Assembly (NCBI GenBank): GCA_001179505.1
Contig: CDMY01000040.1
Span: forward strand, 127,243-191,242
Length of the DNA: 64,000 nucleotides
Reading direction: 5' to 3'
From: Vitrella brassicaformis
Lineage: Eukaryota; Sar; Vitrellaceae
Part shown: piece by piece, positions 36,603-48,352 of the stretch
Layout: the number at the start of each line of letters is the position of its first letter
Position numbering within the stretch: position 1 is the first letter of the stretch
Made by a program: the position numbers and the translations under genes
Notes under the pieces: model-generated
What the model was told of the DNA's origin: nothing
The model's input: the letters and a program-made list of their open reading frames with translations, nothing else
The model's database searches: none

Positions 36603-38926
36603 ATGCAGCACAGATACGCAGCATGCAGCACTCGCGCCATCCCCCTGCCGCCTTTCTCCTGCCGCGGTCGGTGGATCTCCATGGCTGCTCTGGTATGCCT
36701 TGCTGCCCTCGTGGTGGATCTCTGGATGCGTTGCGCCGCCAAGACGACCTCATTCATGCATCTGATGCCATCGGATGGGAGAGCGAGAACGCCATCAGTG
36801 TTGCGAGCAGCGCAGAGGGCCAGGCGACTTCCAGCTGCCCTCGTGAGCCGAGAAGGCGCGCAGGCGGACGACAGAGGTGCGTGGCGTGGCGACAAGCAGA
36901 CAGGCAGGGAGGGAGGCAGGCAGGCAGTCAGGGACAGTCAGGGACAGTCAGGGACAGGCAGGCAGGCACAGGCAGGCAGCCATGCATGCGTGTGCGTGTG
37001 ACTGCCTGCCTCTGTGTGTTTTTGCTGCATGATGCAGGTGGATTCCCATTGACAATCACAGCTGACGACCTCATCCCTGTCAACCAGCTCATCGACCCAT
37101 CGGCACTGCGTGAGACAAACCGACTCGTGGTGCTCAGCGGAGACGGACAACGACGAGAGCCTGCCAAGTACATCGGCCAAAATGTAATCGGCGTTACGGC
37201 GACCCCTGCTAGCATCACTGCCCTCCTCAAGGCGAGGGACAGCGGCCCTTTCAGGGTTGGGCCCACGGTCGTCACACGCTTCTCACGCGGAGGAAAGACA
37301 CGAATGCTCAAGGAAATCGCCAAGCAGCTGCGAGCGGCGAAGATTCCGGTGCTGCCGATCACCTTCAACGACGAAACGTCACTTGACCCAAAAGAGAGCA
37401 GTAGCAGGACACTCATCGAGTCGATTCTCCTGCGGATCGGGTGGTCGGCGGCCAAGAACGAGACAATTGAGGCAGTGGGGAAAGAGCTCGGCAAGGAGGT
37501 TGTCAACTTCGGTGTGTGGGTCGGGGCCGTCAGCGTCACCGAGGAAGTCATCCTGCAGTGGCTTGGCGACAGGCCCTGTGTTCTGATGATCGATGAGTTG
37601 AATCAGCTGCTGAAGAAGAAGACCCCGTATGTCGAAGGATCGCCCGAGGCGATAGTCGCAGCATATCTCAAGACCAACTGGCTCGGTCAGCCGGATCGCT
37701 TTCTGGTCTTCTCCAGCCATGTGCTGACGACCTCGACGAATCTGCAGGGGTTCTGGGTCGCGGGCTTGGGCGATCGCCCCATGCAACAGCTGCGAATGCC
37801 GCTGATCGAGAACGTCGCCGAGGCGAGAGAGGTCATCAGCGATGCTGCCGACGAAGGCCAGATGTGCTGGGTTGGACGGGCTCCTGGCTTGCTCATGGAC
37901 CTCTATCATCGAGACCCTCGCAACGCTGATCCGGCCAATGTCCTGCGGAAGGCCAAGATGATGCCTTCCGGTGCCGATGCGCCATCCGCCGTTGGTGTCA
38001 TCAAGATGGCTCTCGACGGCAACACCATGTGGGCTCAGACTATTCCCGACTGGCAGAGGTGGATGGACATCTATGGAGACAACTGTGTTTGGCCACCTTG
38101 CTATTTGGGCGCTGCCTGCACCAAGGTGGCCAACAGCCCGGCGGTCGAGGAAAAGTTTGGCGGGGCCTTCTGCAGCGGGTTGAGGGCCATCGAGAATTTC
38201 CTGGACAACCTGCACACACAGCCGCGAGAGTCTGGCAAGCGATGGGAGGGCGTTGCGGCGGCAGGGGTCCTCCTGCGGTTGCTCGAGAGCCACATCAGCT
38301 ACACCACTCAAGGCAAATATCCGATCGGCTTGACACCAGAAGCACAAGCGCTCCTGCCCCCTGATGTTGTGAGGGGATGCAGCTTTGGGGACTATGTGCT
38401 GGCCGTGTCGCACCCGGATCGCGAGATCAGGACGCTTCGGCAGCTCATTGACTACTTCAACGACAGCAACAGCCCCATCCGCAGGGTGGACAAAGGTGTC
38501 GCGGCATTCTTCGTGTTGCCCACCCATCTGCAGTTTGAAGGCCACGACTTCTACATCTTCATCACTGTCGACGGGCAGCTGACTGAGGTCCGGGGATACC
38601 AATGCAAGCAAGGATTCGCGAAGAAGCCAACCCCAGCCAGTCTCGAGAAGATTGCCCGTGCATTTCGCGACGCCTTCGGTCCTGGCGGGGGCAAACCGGG
38701 CGGTGGGAAGGAGCCAGCCCTCGACGGCCTGCGCACGACTCCATTGTGCAGGACAGTGTGGTTTACGGGGGATTCAGGCGGAGGCGAGGACGAGCGGAAT
38801 CGCAAAGACGAATACGACCTGACGGACAGTGAGGGTGTCCCGGTACGTTGGCCTTCACAGGCCACAATGAGCTGCCTGGTAGGGTTCTCGCTGGCATTGA
38901 CCTGTCCCTTTGAGTGGTTGGCGTAG
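36603..38926 (+). CDS. Crinkler/RHS-like P-loop NTPase with restriction-nuclease-like C-terminal domain
   Basis: Exon 1 (36603-36876) encodes a hydrophobic N-terminal segment (MAALVCLAALVVDLW). An intron full of GGCAG/GGGACAGTCA repeats follows. Exon 2 (37038-38926) is a single long frame. It contains a variant Walker A (FSRGGKTRMLKEIAKQL), a Walker B (CVLMIDELNQLL), a sensor-like FLVFSSHVL, an all-helical middle, and a C-terminal beta core FYIFITVDGQLTEVRGYQCK. Its QCK would be the (E/Q)xK of a PD-(D/E)xK nuclease fold. NTPase plus REase-like pairs of this kind are known from oomycete/fungal Crinklers and trypanosome RHS proteins; membership here is inferred from layout and motifs, not from a search. 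A Gly/Lys-rich tail ends at TAG 38926. The start could also be 36681. It may be secreted, nuclear or a selfish element. Confidence 0.55.
36900..36985 (+). repeat. GGCA/GGGACAGTCA repeat tract in intron 1
   Basis: Tandem GGCAGGCAGG and three CAGTCAGGGA units inside the intron (36877-37037) of the NTPase-nuclease gene. It stays open in frame, so an unspliced reading of a longer ORF from 36572 is also possible. Confidence 0.75.
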
Positions 38927-39398
38927 AGCGTGCAGGATGGAAGAGTTTTAGTTAGACATTTCGCTCTTTTTCGCCTTGCTGGACTATTGCTGGACTATTG
39001 CTGGGGCAGCTATCGTTTTCTTGCTACGAGCTTTCGGAGGACTTGATTGATGCCAGTGAATAAATCGAATCACCTTGAGACAAACACAGACAAGCGGGCC
39101 GCTTGACAAAGTGACACAAACGCTGACCACGACAGCAGTCAACAAATAAAGGCTCAACACAGCGTACATCCATGCACATACGTGGCCGCACACGTGAGGG
39201 ACAGACAAGGAGTCCCGCCCGCCACACCTCCTCCATGCACTACCAACGCCTCCTACCCGCCACAGCAGGCGTCCCTTCCACACAGACAGCACTAACAGGC
39301 CGCCGGGCCTCCATCAAGCGCTCAGATCACAGACACGCCACACGCACACACGGCAACCAGCCACCCAACGCAGCAGCAGCAGCAGCAGCAGCAGCAGC
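38927..39398. other. Spacer with (CAG)n microsatellite
   Basis: No gene seen. The 3' side carries a run of about 11 CAG/AGC triplets (39368-39398) adjoining the end of the chimeric minus-strand ORF. Confidence 0.6.
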
Positions 39399-40040
39399 TT
39401 AGCCAACAGAGGGGGAGGGAATGGGGGAGGGGGCGGCGATGAGGGCAGCGAGCTGACATATGGCCACCGTCACGACCCAGGTCACGAACACAGGAAAGAG
39501 GTTGTATACAAATAGGCACCCTTGAGCACCATCGCATACACGACCGCAGCCACGCCGGCGCCAACAGCCACAGCCACCTGGCCGCCCCCGAGCTTGTCCA
39601 TGGCCCCCTCGAAGACACGCTGCCGAACCAGCACGTAAAAGCATATCATACAAACGGAGAAGGGGTAGAAGGATGCTGGCGGGGGCGGCACCGAGAAAGA
39701 TGTGAAACCCGAGACCCATCAGCATGCCGATTTCTCGAGAGAGCGCTCGAACCAGAAGCACGCCGAGATGGCCGTCTCGCCAACAAGAGCGCCCCAATCT
39801 GCGTGGCGCAGCAAGAACACATGCAGTCTCTTCATCTGTTCCTGACTGGTCGCGGCCAGTCAGGAAGAGGCTATATCCCTCTCTCGCCAGCAGCTTCGCC
39901 GTGGCCTCCCCGATGCCGCTGCTCGCACCTGCATGCATGAAAACACACACACTCAGTGACACGCAGTGAGATCTCAGGTGGACCCTTGCTGTGTAATGCA
40001 ACGCAGGCGGCACCGCACCTGTGATGAGCGCATACTTCAT
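39399..40040 (-). CDS. Chimeric ORF: duplicated SDR 5' end fused to an unrelated membrane-protein sequence
   Basis: Begins exactly as the SDR gene does (MKYALITG, intron, ASSGIGEATAKLLAREGYSL then FLTGR), then departs from it at the duplication edge (39853). Downstream the minus strand contains hydrophobic segments: MGLGFHIFLGAAPASILLPL in the ORF frame, and QVAVAVGAGVAAVVYAMVLK in another frame. It ends with NLFPVFVTWVVTVAICQLAA before the stop near 39399. The downstream part therefore looks like an older gene for a small membrane protein whose 5' end was replaced. Whether it is expressed, or read in one frame, is unknown. The Rossmann fold is truncated, so no dehydrogenase activity is expected. 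Confidence 0.4.
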   Translation of the reverse strand: MKYALITGAVPPALHYTARVHLRSHCVSLSVCVFMHAGASSGIGEATAKLLAREGYSLFLTGRDQSGTDEETACVLAAPRRLGRSCWRDGHLGVLLVRALSREIGMLMGLGFHIFLGAAPASILLPLLRLYDMLLRAGSAACLRGGHGQARGRPGGCGCWRRRGCGRVCDGAQGCLFVYNLFPVFVTWVVTVAICQLAALIAAPSPIPSPSVG

Positions 40041-40106
40041 CGCTTTTCTTTCCTGACACGAAGCAGAGAGAGCTCACACACATGCGTGGGAGAGCGAGGG
40101 TCAGAC
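39853..40106 (-). repeat. 254-bp duplicated segment, copy 2
   Basis: Second copy of 36281-36534, 3.57 kb away in the same orientation. Its left edge abuts a hairpin, CCTGACTGG-tcgcgg-CCAGTCAGG, at 39841-39864. Confidence 0.92.
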
Positions 40107-40343
40107 CTGCAAGGCAATCTTCTCATGACTCAGATCTGCGTCAGTTCAAGATGATGCGACAGCTCCGGATCTGTCCCAACATGAAAACACGCACCCAAAC
40201 ATGCAACACAGACAGCAGCGGGGCAGCTGCGTCGGGGCTTCAGGGGCCGAACTGCGAGCTAACGTAAAAGGGTTAAACCTTTACCCTAGGCGCACAATAC
40301 CGAGCGCATCAGACGTCTGATCTCCGACTTACTTACGGCGTCA

Positions 40344-43300
40344 GTGGCTTTCCTCTGCTCGTCCAACAGCATCATGCGAGAAGCATCAGCAGCAGAGGGC
40401 AGTTTGGAGCAGAGGACGGCACGAATAGAGCGCCACGTTCAGGAACTCAGGCAGCAGTGCCAGCAGCTGCAGCATGACGTCGTGCAGGCGAGGGAAGACT
40501 CATTCAACGTCCTCACCGATGCGCGCAGACCCGCCCCAGCCCTTATTCCATCCAATGGCGGCCGAGTGGACTTCGAAAAGTACCTGCGGACACTGCTGGA
40601 GAGCAGCCAGAGGCAAACAGGACAGCTTCAGACATCGCAGCCGTCATCGGGAGTGGGAGTTCTGAGTGGCGCAGCGACCAACCCTTATGAGCCCCTTCCG
40701 CCCAGCACACACGCTGCCCACGCGGCTTCCGCTTCCGTGGCTGTGACTGGGTCTATCCGCGTGGCGCCATGTCCCCCTTCCCAGCGCATTGTCCGTGATG
40801 CGTATACCCAGACCCCTCCCCTCTCACCTCGCCCTGCCCCTCGACCACATGCGCCGGCTGCGCATGCTCGTCCGTCCTCCTCTCCCCAGAGCGACACCGA
40901 GGCCGTCTCCTCATCGCAGGTCGGTCGGGAGAGGCCGTCCATGCCCCTGCTGCCCCCCAAGCGCACCTCCCCCCCTCGGCCGGCCTCTCCGCCCGCCCCC
41001 GCATCCAAGAAGAAGGGCGGTGGCGGCATGTATGCCGCCCAGTACGGGCTCAAGGACCACGTGAGTACCGGTGCAGCGTTTGGGAGGAGCCAGGGGGCGG
41101 AGGCGCTGCGTGTCATGGGGAGAAACGTGTCACCGGGGAGGCCTCCTGCGAGCACCGCAGGGGCGCTCAGACCCGCTGCTGTTGAGGTGCCGTCGACCGT
41201 TGCTTCCATCCCATGTCAGCCGGCGGAAGTTAAACGAGACCAAGGGGCGAGTACAGAGGGGCAGCAGGGAGGGCCGGGCGTGTTGGTGCCAGAGATAATA
41301 GTGGCTGCCCCAGCCGCCGTTATCGACCAGGTAGAGCAACACCCCCACCGCGAGCAAGAAGCGCAAGATCCCCGCGTGACGGCTCAGCCAATCGACGCGT
41401 CTGCTGAGCCAATCCCTGAAATCGTCCACGCGCCGATTGCTGCTGATGCGACCGTCGAGAGACCGTCAGCCGATGCTGGGGCACAGCAGGGCGGCGCCGG
41501 CAAGCAGCCAGTGGTAGATGAGGGGACGCGGGGAGGCGTCGACACGGCCGATGTTGGTGCTAGTGTTAGTGTTAGTGTTGGTGGCGATGGTAGCGAGCTG
41601 GTGGATCTTGGAGGTTTGGGCACCCGTCATCTGGCGTCGGGTGGACTGGAGAAGGAGAGGGCCATCGGACCTCTGCACTTGGAGAGAATGAAACAGGTGG
41701 GGAGTGACACAGACGTCCGCACATTAGTGCTTTGTCTCGCCTTTGTGTATGCCTGCCTGCCTGGCTGCCTCCCTGCATGCCTGCATGCTATGTCAGGTGT
41801 TCCATCGCATTGACTTCAACGGGGAGGATTCGGTGCTGCCGTATGTCTTCACGTCAGCACTGCGCGCCGGTGAGGGACGGAAGAACGATGCCGAATAGAT
41901 GGATGGACGTTGACGCACCCCACCTTCTGTGTGTCCTTTTCAGACCCTGACATGGCGCAGTGGGGCTCCCTAGACGTGATATCGGAGCACCGCGATCACA
42001 AGACCACTTTCGAACAGGTACGGAAGGCATCCATAATGCTATCGTGCGTCGGTATGCACACCTGATCCGTTCCCTGTTCCCATCAGGCACTGCGGTATGT
42101 CGATGCCCTCAATCTGCCTCGTCTGTCATGGGCATCGTTCACAGCCAACCTCACCCAGGCAGCCGTCGACTCACCTCTACCAGCCACGTCGCAGGCCATG
42201 CATCCGCCAGCTGGCGATTCCCGCGAACCCCCGCCCCATTTCGGCGTCGAGGACGGCACCCATGGAGAGGAGAAGGCGACCCCTGTGAATGATGGGGCGG
42301 CGCTGCCCCCCCTGCCATTCGACAGTGACAAGAACCCACAACTCGCCATCCGATGGATGGAGCAGAACCTAGGTGAGCCGCGGAGGGAGGGAAGCGCGAG
42401 GAACAAGACACGCAGGCGGGAGAATGTCCTCTATACTTTGGGTGCAGGCGTGGATGGGTCGACGCTGCACCGTCTGTTCGACGTGTTCAAGCACCTGAGG
42501 GTGCCCCCCGAGTCGTCGTGCATCAAGACGGAGCGGTTTTTGCGCAGCCTGGACCTCAACACCAAGCTGCGGGCGCAGCTGTTCCTCAAGCCCATCTTCA
42601 TGCCGGGTCGTGACCTGGGTCCCCAGCCAGAGGCGAGGGGGCAGCGGGGGCTGTGGCCGGACAGGGAAGGCCCCGTGTGGGCGGAACTCATACCCGCCAT
42701 CAACCGCATGGACAAACAGGTCCGTCAAGAGCGCGCAAAAGAGAAGAAAATGGAACGAAAAACGTGTCTGCATGTTGGTTTTCCTGCCGTCCATCAGGAC
42801 CTGTATTGGTCAGACATCATCCACATCGTGCGGACCAAGAAGGCCGACCCCCGCCCAGATGTCCACCGCCCCTTGCCCCAATCACCGCCCCCACCCCCAC
42901 CAGCACCGGAAGAGCAGGCGGCGTCGCCCTTGTCTTTCGTGCAGGAGATCGCCTCAAAGATCGAGGGCGCGTTTGACATGGTGGCCCAATCGGTGCCCCC
43001 GCCCCCAGAGCTGCCCACTCGCAATGCCATCACCGACGTCCCCGCTCGGGTATCCGACAGAGGGCAGCCGCAGACACGGCCATCGGCTGCCGGCCGTCCG
43101 CTTTCCGCCGACGTGTCGCCATCCAAGACACTGGAGTTCACCGTGGAGCTCGGTACAGACTTCCAGTCGTTCATGAGCGGCCACGACATGAACGAGTGGC
43201 GTCTTCGGCTCCACCTGGCGGACTTTCTCGGCGTCTCGCCGACTCTCGTCCACTGCCAGGGGGTCACTGCGGGCGCCGGAGAGGTCTTCGCCGCGGCGGC

Positions 43301-46300
43301 GTCGCCATCGACCCTCATGACCTTCACCGTCCACCCAGAAGCGCACCTGGACCGGCACACGCTCACAGGGCGGCTGCAGGGCCAGGAGAAGGCAATTGAG
43401 CGGGAGATCGAGCACCCTATTCTGCACATCTCGATGCCCGTGGAGGCCCCGGCGTCGCGGCCGCCGTCTGTGGTGGTGGGGGAGCCCGAGAGGGGGCCGA
43501 GGGGCGAGGTGGGGTCGATCCTGACGCAGCGGGGTAGAGGGGTCCCCCCGACAGCATGGGATGAGAGAGAGGAGGAGGAATACAGGAGGTGACCATGACA
43601 TGACATGGCATGCACAAACAGCCGGGACTATCCCCTTCTCATCAAACTGTGTGAGTTTTTGCTTTCAGGTGGCGGGCTGCCCGTCGGGAGAAGCAGCGGC
43701 AGGAGGGCGGGGCCGTCCGTGTGGGATCGGCCCGCATGTCGCCACGTCCGAAAGGGAGCGCAAGAGACGGCCACAACGCCCACCGCCCCTCGTCGGTGCG
43801 TGAGAGGAGCGTCACAGGCGGTTCGCAGAGGCAGCGTGTGACGGTGCCACAGCCGTTCACTTTTGAGGTCCGTGAGGCGGCTAACAAGAGGCGGCAGCAG
43901 ATACTGATGAAGCGCAGAGAGGTGGGAATGAGGGCGGGGAGGCAGGTGGACGGTGTATGTGTATTTGTATACGTGTGAATGAATGACTACAGTTGGAGGA
44001 AGAGCGTCGTCAGCGCGCCGAGGACGAAGCCCTCAAACACCAGCGGCCATTCCACGCAAACCCCGTGCCGCCGAGCGTACACGTACCCAGATACGAAGCC
44101 ATCCCAGTGAGCACCTCCCTCCACGAACAGACATGCCTTCAGTCATCCAGATCCGTCTGTCTCTCCATGTCTCACCTGCAGGCTACCGAGGGGCGGCGTC
44201 ACGTGCGTGGCGAGGGGCGCGTGGTGCCCCCGAGCAGTGACATGACCACCTTCCCTGAGAGAGAGGAAGAGAGGTACCGCAGCGGCGGCAGGAGCAGGGA
44301 CAGGCGGGCTGTGCAGTCCCCCTCCACGCCGCCCTTGCCGGCGCACCGCTTCCGGGCCAACCCGGTGCCCCTCGTCGTCACCACGCCGCTCTACCAGCGA
44401 ATGAATGACCAGAAAGGTACAAACATACACACTCGAGACCGATCGCAGCTCGCGACTGGGACTCTCTCTCCCCTTTTGTGTGTGTTGGTTGCACTGCAGA
44501 GCGTGCGCGTCGCGAGCGTGTGTCGAAGCGGCGGGAGGAGGTCATGCGAACTTCCAGAATGCCGCCCAGGATGGAGCAGCGATACCGGGAAGAAATGTAT
44601 GTGCGGATGCATGAGCATATGAGCACAGCACAACGTACGTATGCGTACCGCTCCTTTTTCCCCTCCATATGTCAGGGCAAAGCGGGGCCTGACATCCCCT
44701 GAGCAGCCGCCCCCGCCCCCAAGCACCCATGCACCCCCCGTCGTCCCTCACACGCCCCCCCGCCCCCACCGCCCAGCACGCGCCGCCCATATGGACGTGC
44801 CCATCTCTCTCTCCCCATCGCCCGTCCGCTCTCCCGTCATCGAGCAGACGCGGCCATACACCACACATGGGCAGCCACGACCCTCATCCCCGCCACCAGC
44901 GGCAGCAGGAGCAGCAATACGAGATGCGGACGACAGGGCAATGGCGATGTTGCTGGCGGATGGCGGCGACCGTGGCAGTGGCGTGGAAGTGGGATTGGGA
45001 GCGGGAGGGCTGCCCGCCCACACCCAGTCGCTCACGCTTTTGCCGGGACGCGACGATGCACTCGGTCAGTGAGTGAGGGAGCGATTGATGATTGTACCAA
45101 CGGCCTGCCTGCACCCTGCATACCTATGTGTGGGTCTCTCTCTCTTGTATCACTTCCTCCCTCCCTACCATGTCAGGTGTGTCGTCAGCGCCTCCCCGCA
45201 GCGCCACCCCCCCTCCCTCCTTCGACCGCCAAATGCACACGCCAACCCACACGCGTCAGTGGTATCAATACTCGACCACCGAGGTTCCCGACTTCCCCGC
45301 ACTCCACCAGCGCTTCCAAGACGCGCTGGACCGGCGGGCACAGAGGCACCCGCCCACGCACCCACTGCCATTCGTTTTCCAGCACGACTTAGAGCCAATG
45401 CGGCAGCAGCAGCAGCAGCCACGCAGAGAGGGTGGTCGTGGGGCTGCGTTGGTGCCTTCGTCGGTGCGTCAGGGGACTGCGGAGAGGGAGCCGTCACGCT
45501 CGCCGGAGAAGACGCGACACGCGAGGCTGCCAGATGCCAGCAGCAGGTGGGTGGGTGGGTGAGTGAGAGTGAGTATGCGGCGTGCGTGTTCCCACATCAA
45601 TGTATGTGTCTGGATGGTCTGTCTGTCTGTCTGTCACCAGGACCACATTGAAGCTGCAGGCCGCCCAGCAACGGGTGCAGGCATCACTGAGGCAGCGACA
45701 GAGCGAAGAGGAGGGGCGCAAGCAGGAGCTGGTCAGCCATCCGACCGACCGACCGACACGCACTCACTGCATGAATGCATGTATGTATCTATGCATGTCG
45801 TCTGTCTTCCCTCTATGTGTGACGGACGGCTTGCTGCAGGCGATGCGTCAGCTTGCGACTCGCCGGGGCTCTCCCCAGCTGCGCAATCGGCTGCACCAGG
45901 CGCTCAGGGAGACCTTCGGACCGATGGACCACACCAGAGACCAACACCTGTACGCTCACAGTCGTCTCCCTCACACCCACCCGACCGGCTGTGTGTTCTG
46001 TTACCATTATGATGCCTTGCTTCGTTCATGCAGGTACGACGAGCGTTACCACAAGAGTCTCGATGAGGTGCGCTCGCGTGGCGAGGAGTGGAAGCAGCGG
46101 CTCAGGGACATTAAGCAGAGGGTCGCCAACAGACCTCTGCTCATGACCAGGCAAGGCAACACCCACATGACATGCACACAGACACACACCCACCCCTATG
46201 CTTTCATCCATCGATCGCTATGGTGGAGTGGGGGCAGATCTGCTCGTGTCATGTGAGGCGCATGTATGTGGGTGTGCGCAGGACCCAGTTGGAGGCGTCC

Positions 46301-46881
46301 AAGCGGCGGTCTCGTGCGCGTGCGTTGCTCAAGGTGCGGGACACCCTCAAGAACACCGGCCTCTCCGACAAGGAAATCGAGCGGTCCACACCCAATTATC
46401 CCATCTCACTCACAGCACAGAGACGACGTGCGTTTCTCCGATTGTTGTATGCATGTGGTTTGGTTCCTGCAGGCATTTCAACGAGGAGGAGGAGTACCTC
46501 ATGAGCGCCGAAGAGGCTGCGAGTAGCAAATACCCCACCCCGGCTCTCAATCAGATGCCACCGTCTTCGCCCCCTCCCATGCTCACACAACAGGACGATC
46601 AGTTGCAGCCCGAGGACCACCACGCCCACGCCCCAGTAGCAACAGCAGCAGCAGTGGCGGGAGGCGATGAGCGTGCAGCGGCAGGGGATGCCTTGGCTGG
46701 CGACTATGAGGTTCGGGTGGAGGGGCAGCTGTCGACCGAGTACCATGACGATTTCGAGCCGCCTGACGAGCAGCAGCATGACGTCGGACAGCCGGCTGTG
46801 ACGATGGGAGAGTGGCTTAGAGAAGGTGTGGCGGAGCAGCAGGGTGATGATGCCGTCTTGGGGTCGCTGCTGACTCCATAG
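40344..46881 (+). CDS. FAM161-like centriole/cilium protein with long N-terminal extension
   Basis: Starts at ATG 40344 (an inner Met at 40374 is possible) with a coiled coil (TARIERHVQELRQQCQQLQH), followed by a long Pro/Ser-rich disordered exon to about 41696. Middle exons are helical (FHRIDFNGEDSVLPYVFTSA, STLHRLFDVFKHLRVPPESS, DLYWSDIIHIVRTKKADP). The C-terminal part carries the FAM161 signature (UPF0564): VTVPQPFTFEVREAANKRRQ, PFHANPVPPSVHVPRYEAIP, HRFRANPVPLVVTTPLYQRM, RMPPRMEQRY, TTLKLQAAQQRVQASL, PLLMTR|TQLEASKRRS, ARALLKVRDTLKNTGLSDKE and finally TEYHDDFEPPDE. FAM161 proteins bind microtubules in the centriole inner scaffold and basal bodies, so a flagellated stage is implied. About 17 exons with phase-consistent joins. 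One intron (46151-46281) uses a GC donor (AG|GCAAGG). It ends at TAG 46881. The N-terminal half could be a separate fused gene. Confidence 0.75.
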
Positions 46882-48333
46882 ACAGACAGACAGACAGACA
46901 AAACACATGGAGTTGTGTGGGTGTGAGCGACAGGCATGGGCGAGGAAGTGAGTGCGGCGGGTGGGTCGGTAGGTGGGTGTCGGTGATTCCGATCCCCTGT
47001 CTGGCGAGACATCAGTCATGTTAGTTCGTTAATGTACGTGTGGATAGCGATAGATGGGCTGGACTGCTGTCGTGGGTGTGTGTGGCTGCATGCATGTACG
47101 CTGGCCTGCCTGCTTGCATGTCACATGGCACGACGAGCTTTTCACCTCACTCACGTTAAGAAGAGCTCGATTAAGGACACTGTTCCGATTTCTCTCCAGG
47201 TGATCTGATCCACCATGATGACCATGCCCAGGCACACGGTGTGCCTGCTTCCGTGCACACTCATGAATCTGCCTCGCCCGCTGTCCATCATCTCTCAGGA
47301 AACCACTGGTCACGAAGAGCGATGGGTACAGTCCTGGCTCTTCCCAGGGGCATGGGTTTGTTTCGCCCTGTGTGCATACACTCGTCTGTGGTCCGTGTGT
47401 CTGGGTGTGCTCGGTCGGGGCTGTGGACTGTTGTGGGCGTCTTTTTCTGGCCGTCGGCCCACCGTATCGTTTTACGTCGCCCGACTGGTGGGCGCGGCGA
47501 TGCCTCACATCCCTCCGGGGTTACAGACACGAGTCTCGTTAAACACACTAACCAACCAACTAACATCATGTCCATGGCGGCTTTGTGGCACCCTTGTCAT
47601 GATATCCAGGTACGTGTATCGGACACGGACATGCTGGTGCTGCATTTCACCTCTCTCATGTGCTGTGTACAGTGATGGTGTCGTGATGTGATGCCGCCTG
47701 TCCCTCCCGCCGGCCGTTTTGGCCTTGGCACTTGGTACGGTTGCACCCACTGCACCCACACATCGCCCATTGGCATGTGGATCTGTGTGTCAGTGGCTTG
47801 TGCTGCCCATGTGCTGCCCACGGGTGACGGCTGGTCGGTGTGCGGTGTGTGTGACAGTTCGTCTACCTGAGGGACTCCGTCACTGATATTGGGTAGGTTG
47901 GCACCTACCGACCATCACTCTTTCGGTGCATGCATGGATCTCTTCCTTTTGCTGCTGTGTGTATCCATCCTTTTCAGTGTGTGCTCGTTGGTCCGTGTGG
48001 TTGTCGTTGGCTTTTCGCATCCACCTCCCACACGCTCTGGGTACGTTCTTCGGACCCACACACACACTACATACACACACTCGCTACATGCGGACCTCTG
48101 TGGATGTGGTGCTGCGTGTGTGTATGGCGTGTGGACTCAGGTGTGTTTGTTTGTCTGTCTGTTCGTTTGTGTGGCTCGGGTTCGTTGCGTTTGGTTGGGT
48201 TGATTACATCAACGTTGAGCATCCGGTGATTGATCCTCATTCACAGCCGCATCTCGGCACTCCCACTTACCACTCATGGACCTCAGCATCTACTTACGAT
48301 ATGGCGACCACGACAAAAGTGTCGGCCTGACTC
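46882..48333. other. Spacer; no convincing gene
   Basis: Starts with (ACAG)n over the FAM161-like stop. A 158-codon plus ORF (47215-47691) and several shorter ones exist, but they are rich in Cys/Trp/Arg and have no exon-like structure. The last 600 bp are T- and G-rich (GTGTGTTTGTTTGTCTG) with a shift in composition toward the next ORF. Confidence 0.5.
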
Positions 48334-48352
48334 ATGTCTGACCACTTTTGTC
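48312..48352. repeat. 10-bp perfect inverted repeat over the start of the 48334 ORF
   Basis: GACAAAAGTG (48312-48321) and CACTTTTGTC (48343-48352) are exact reverse complements. The adjacent CGGCCTGAC and GTCAGGCCG form a second, overlapping inverted pair. Together they could fold around the ATG at 48334. Confidence 0.65.

Noticed and set aside
36572-37037. Unspliced start of the NTPase-nuclease ORF at 36572
   Set aside because: That reading runs through repeat-rich DQAG-type sequence; a GT...AG intron (36877-37037) instead joins a hydrophobic N-terminus in phase.
47215-47691. 158-codon plus-strand ORF
   Set aside because: Composition is typical of intergenic TGTGTCTG-type DNA, with no domain, no splice structure and an equally long ORF in another frame.
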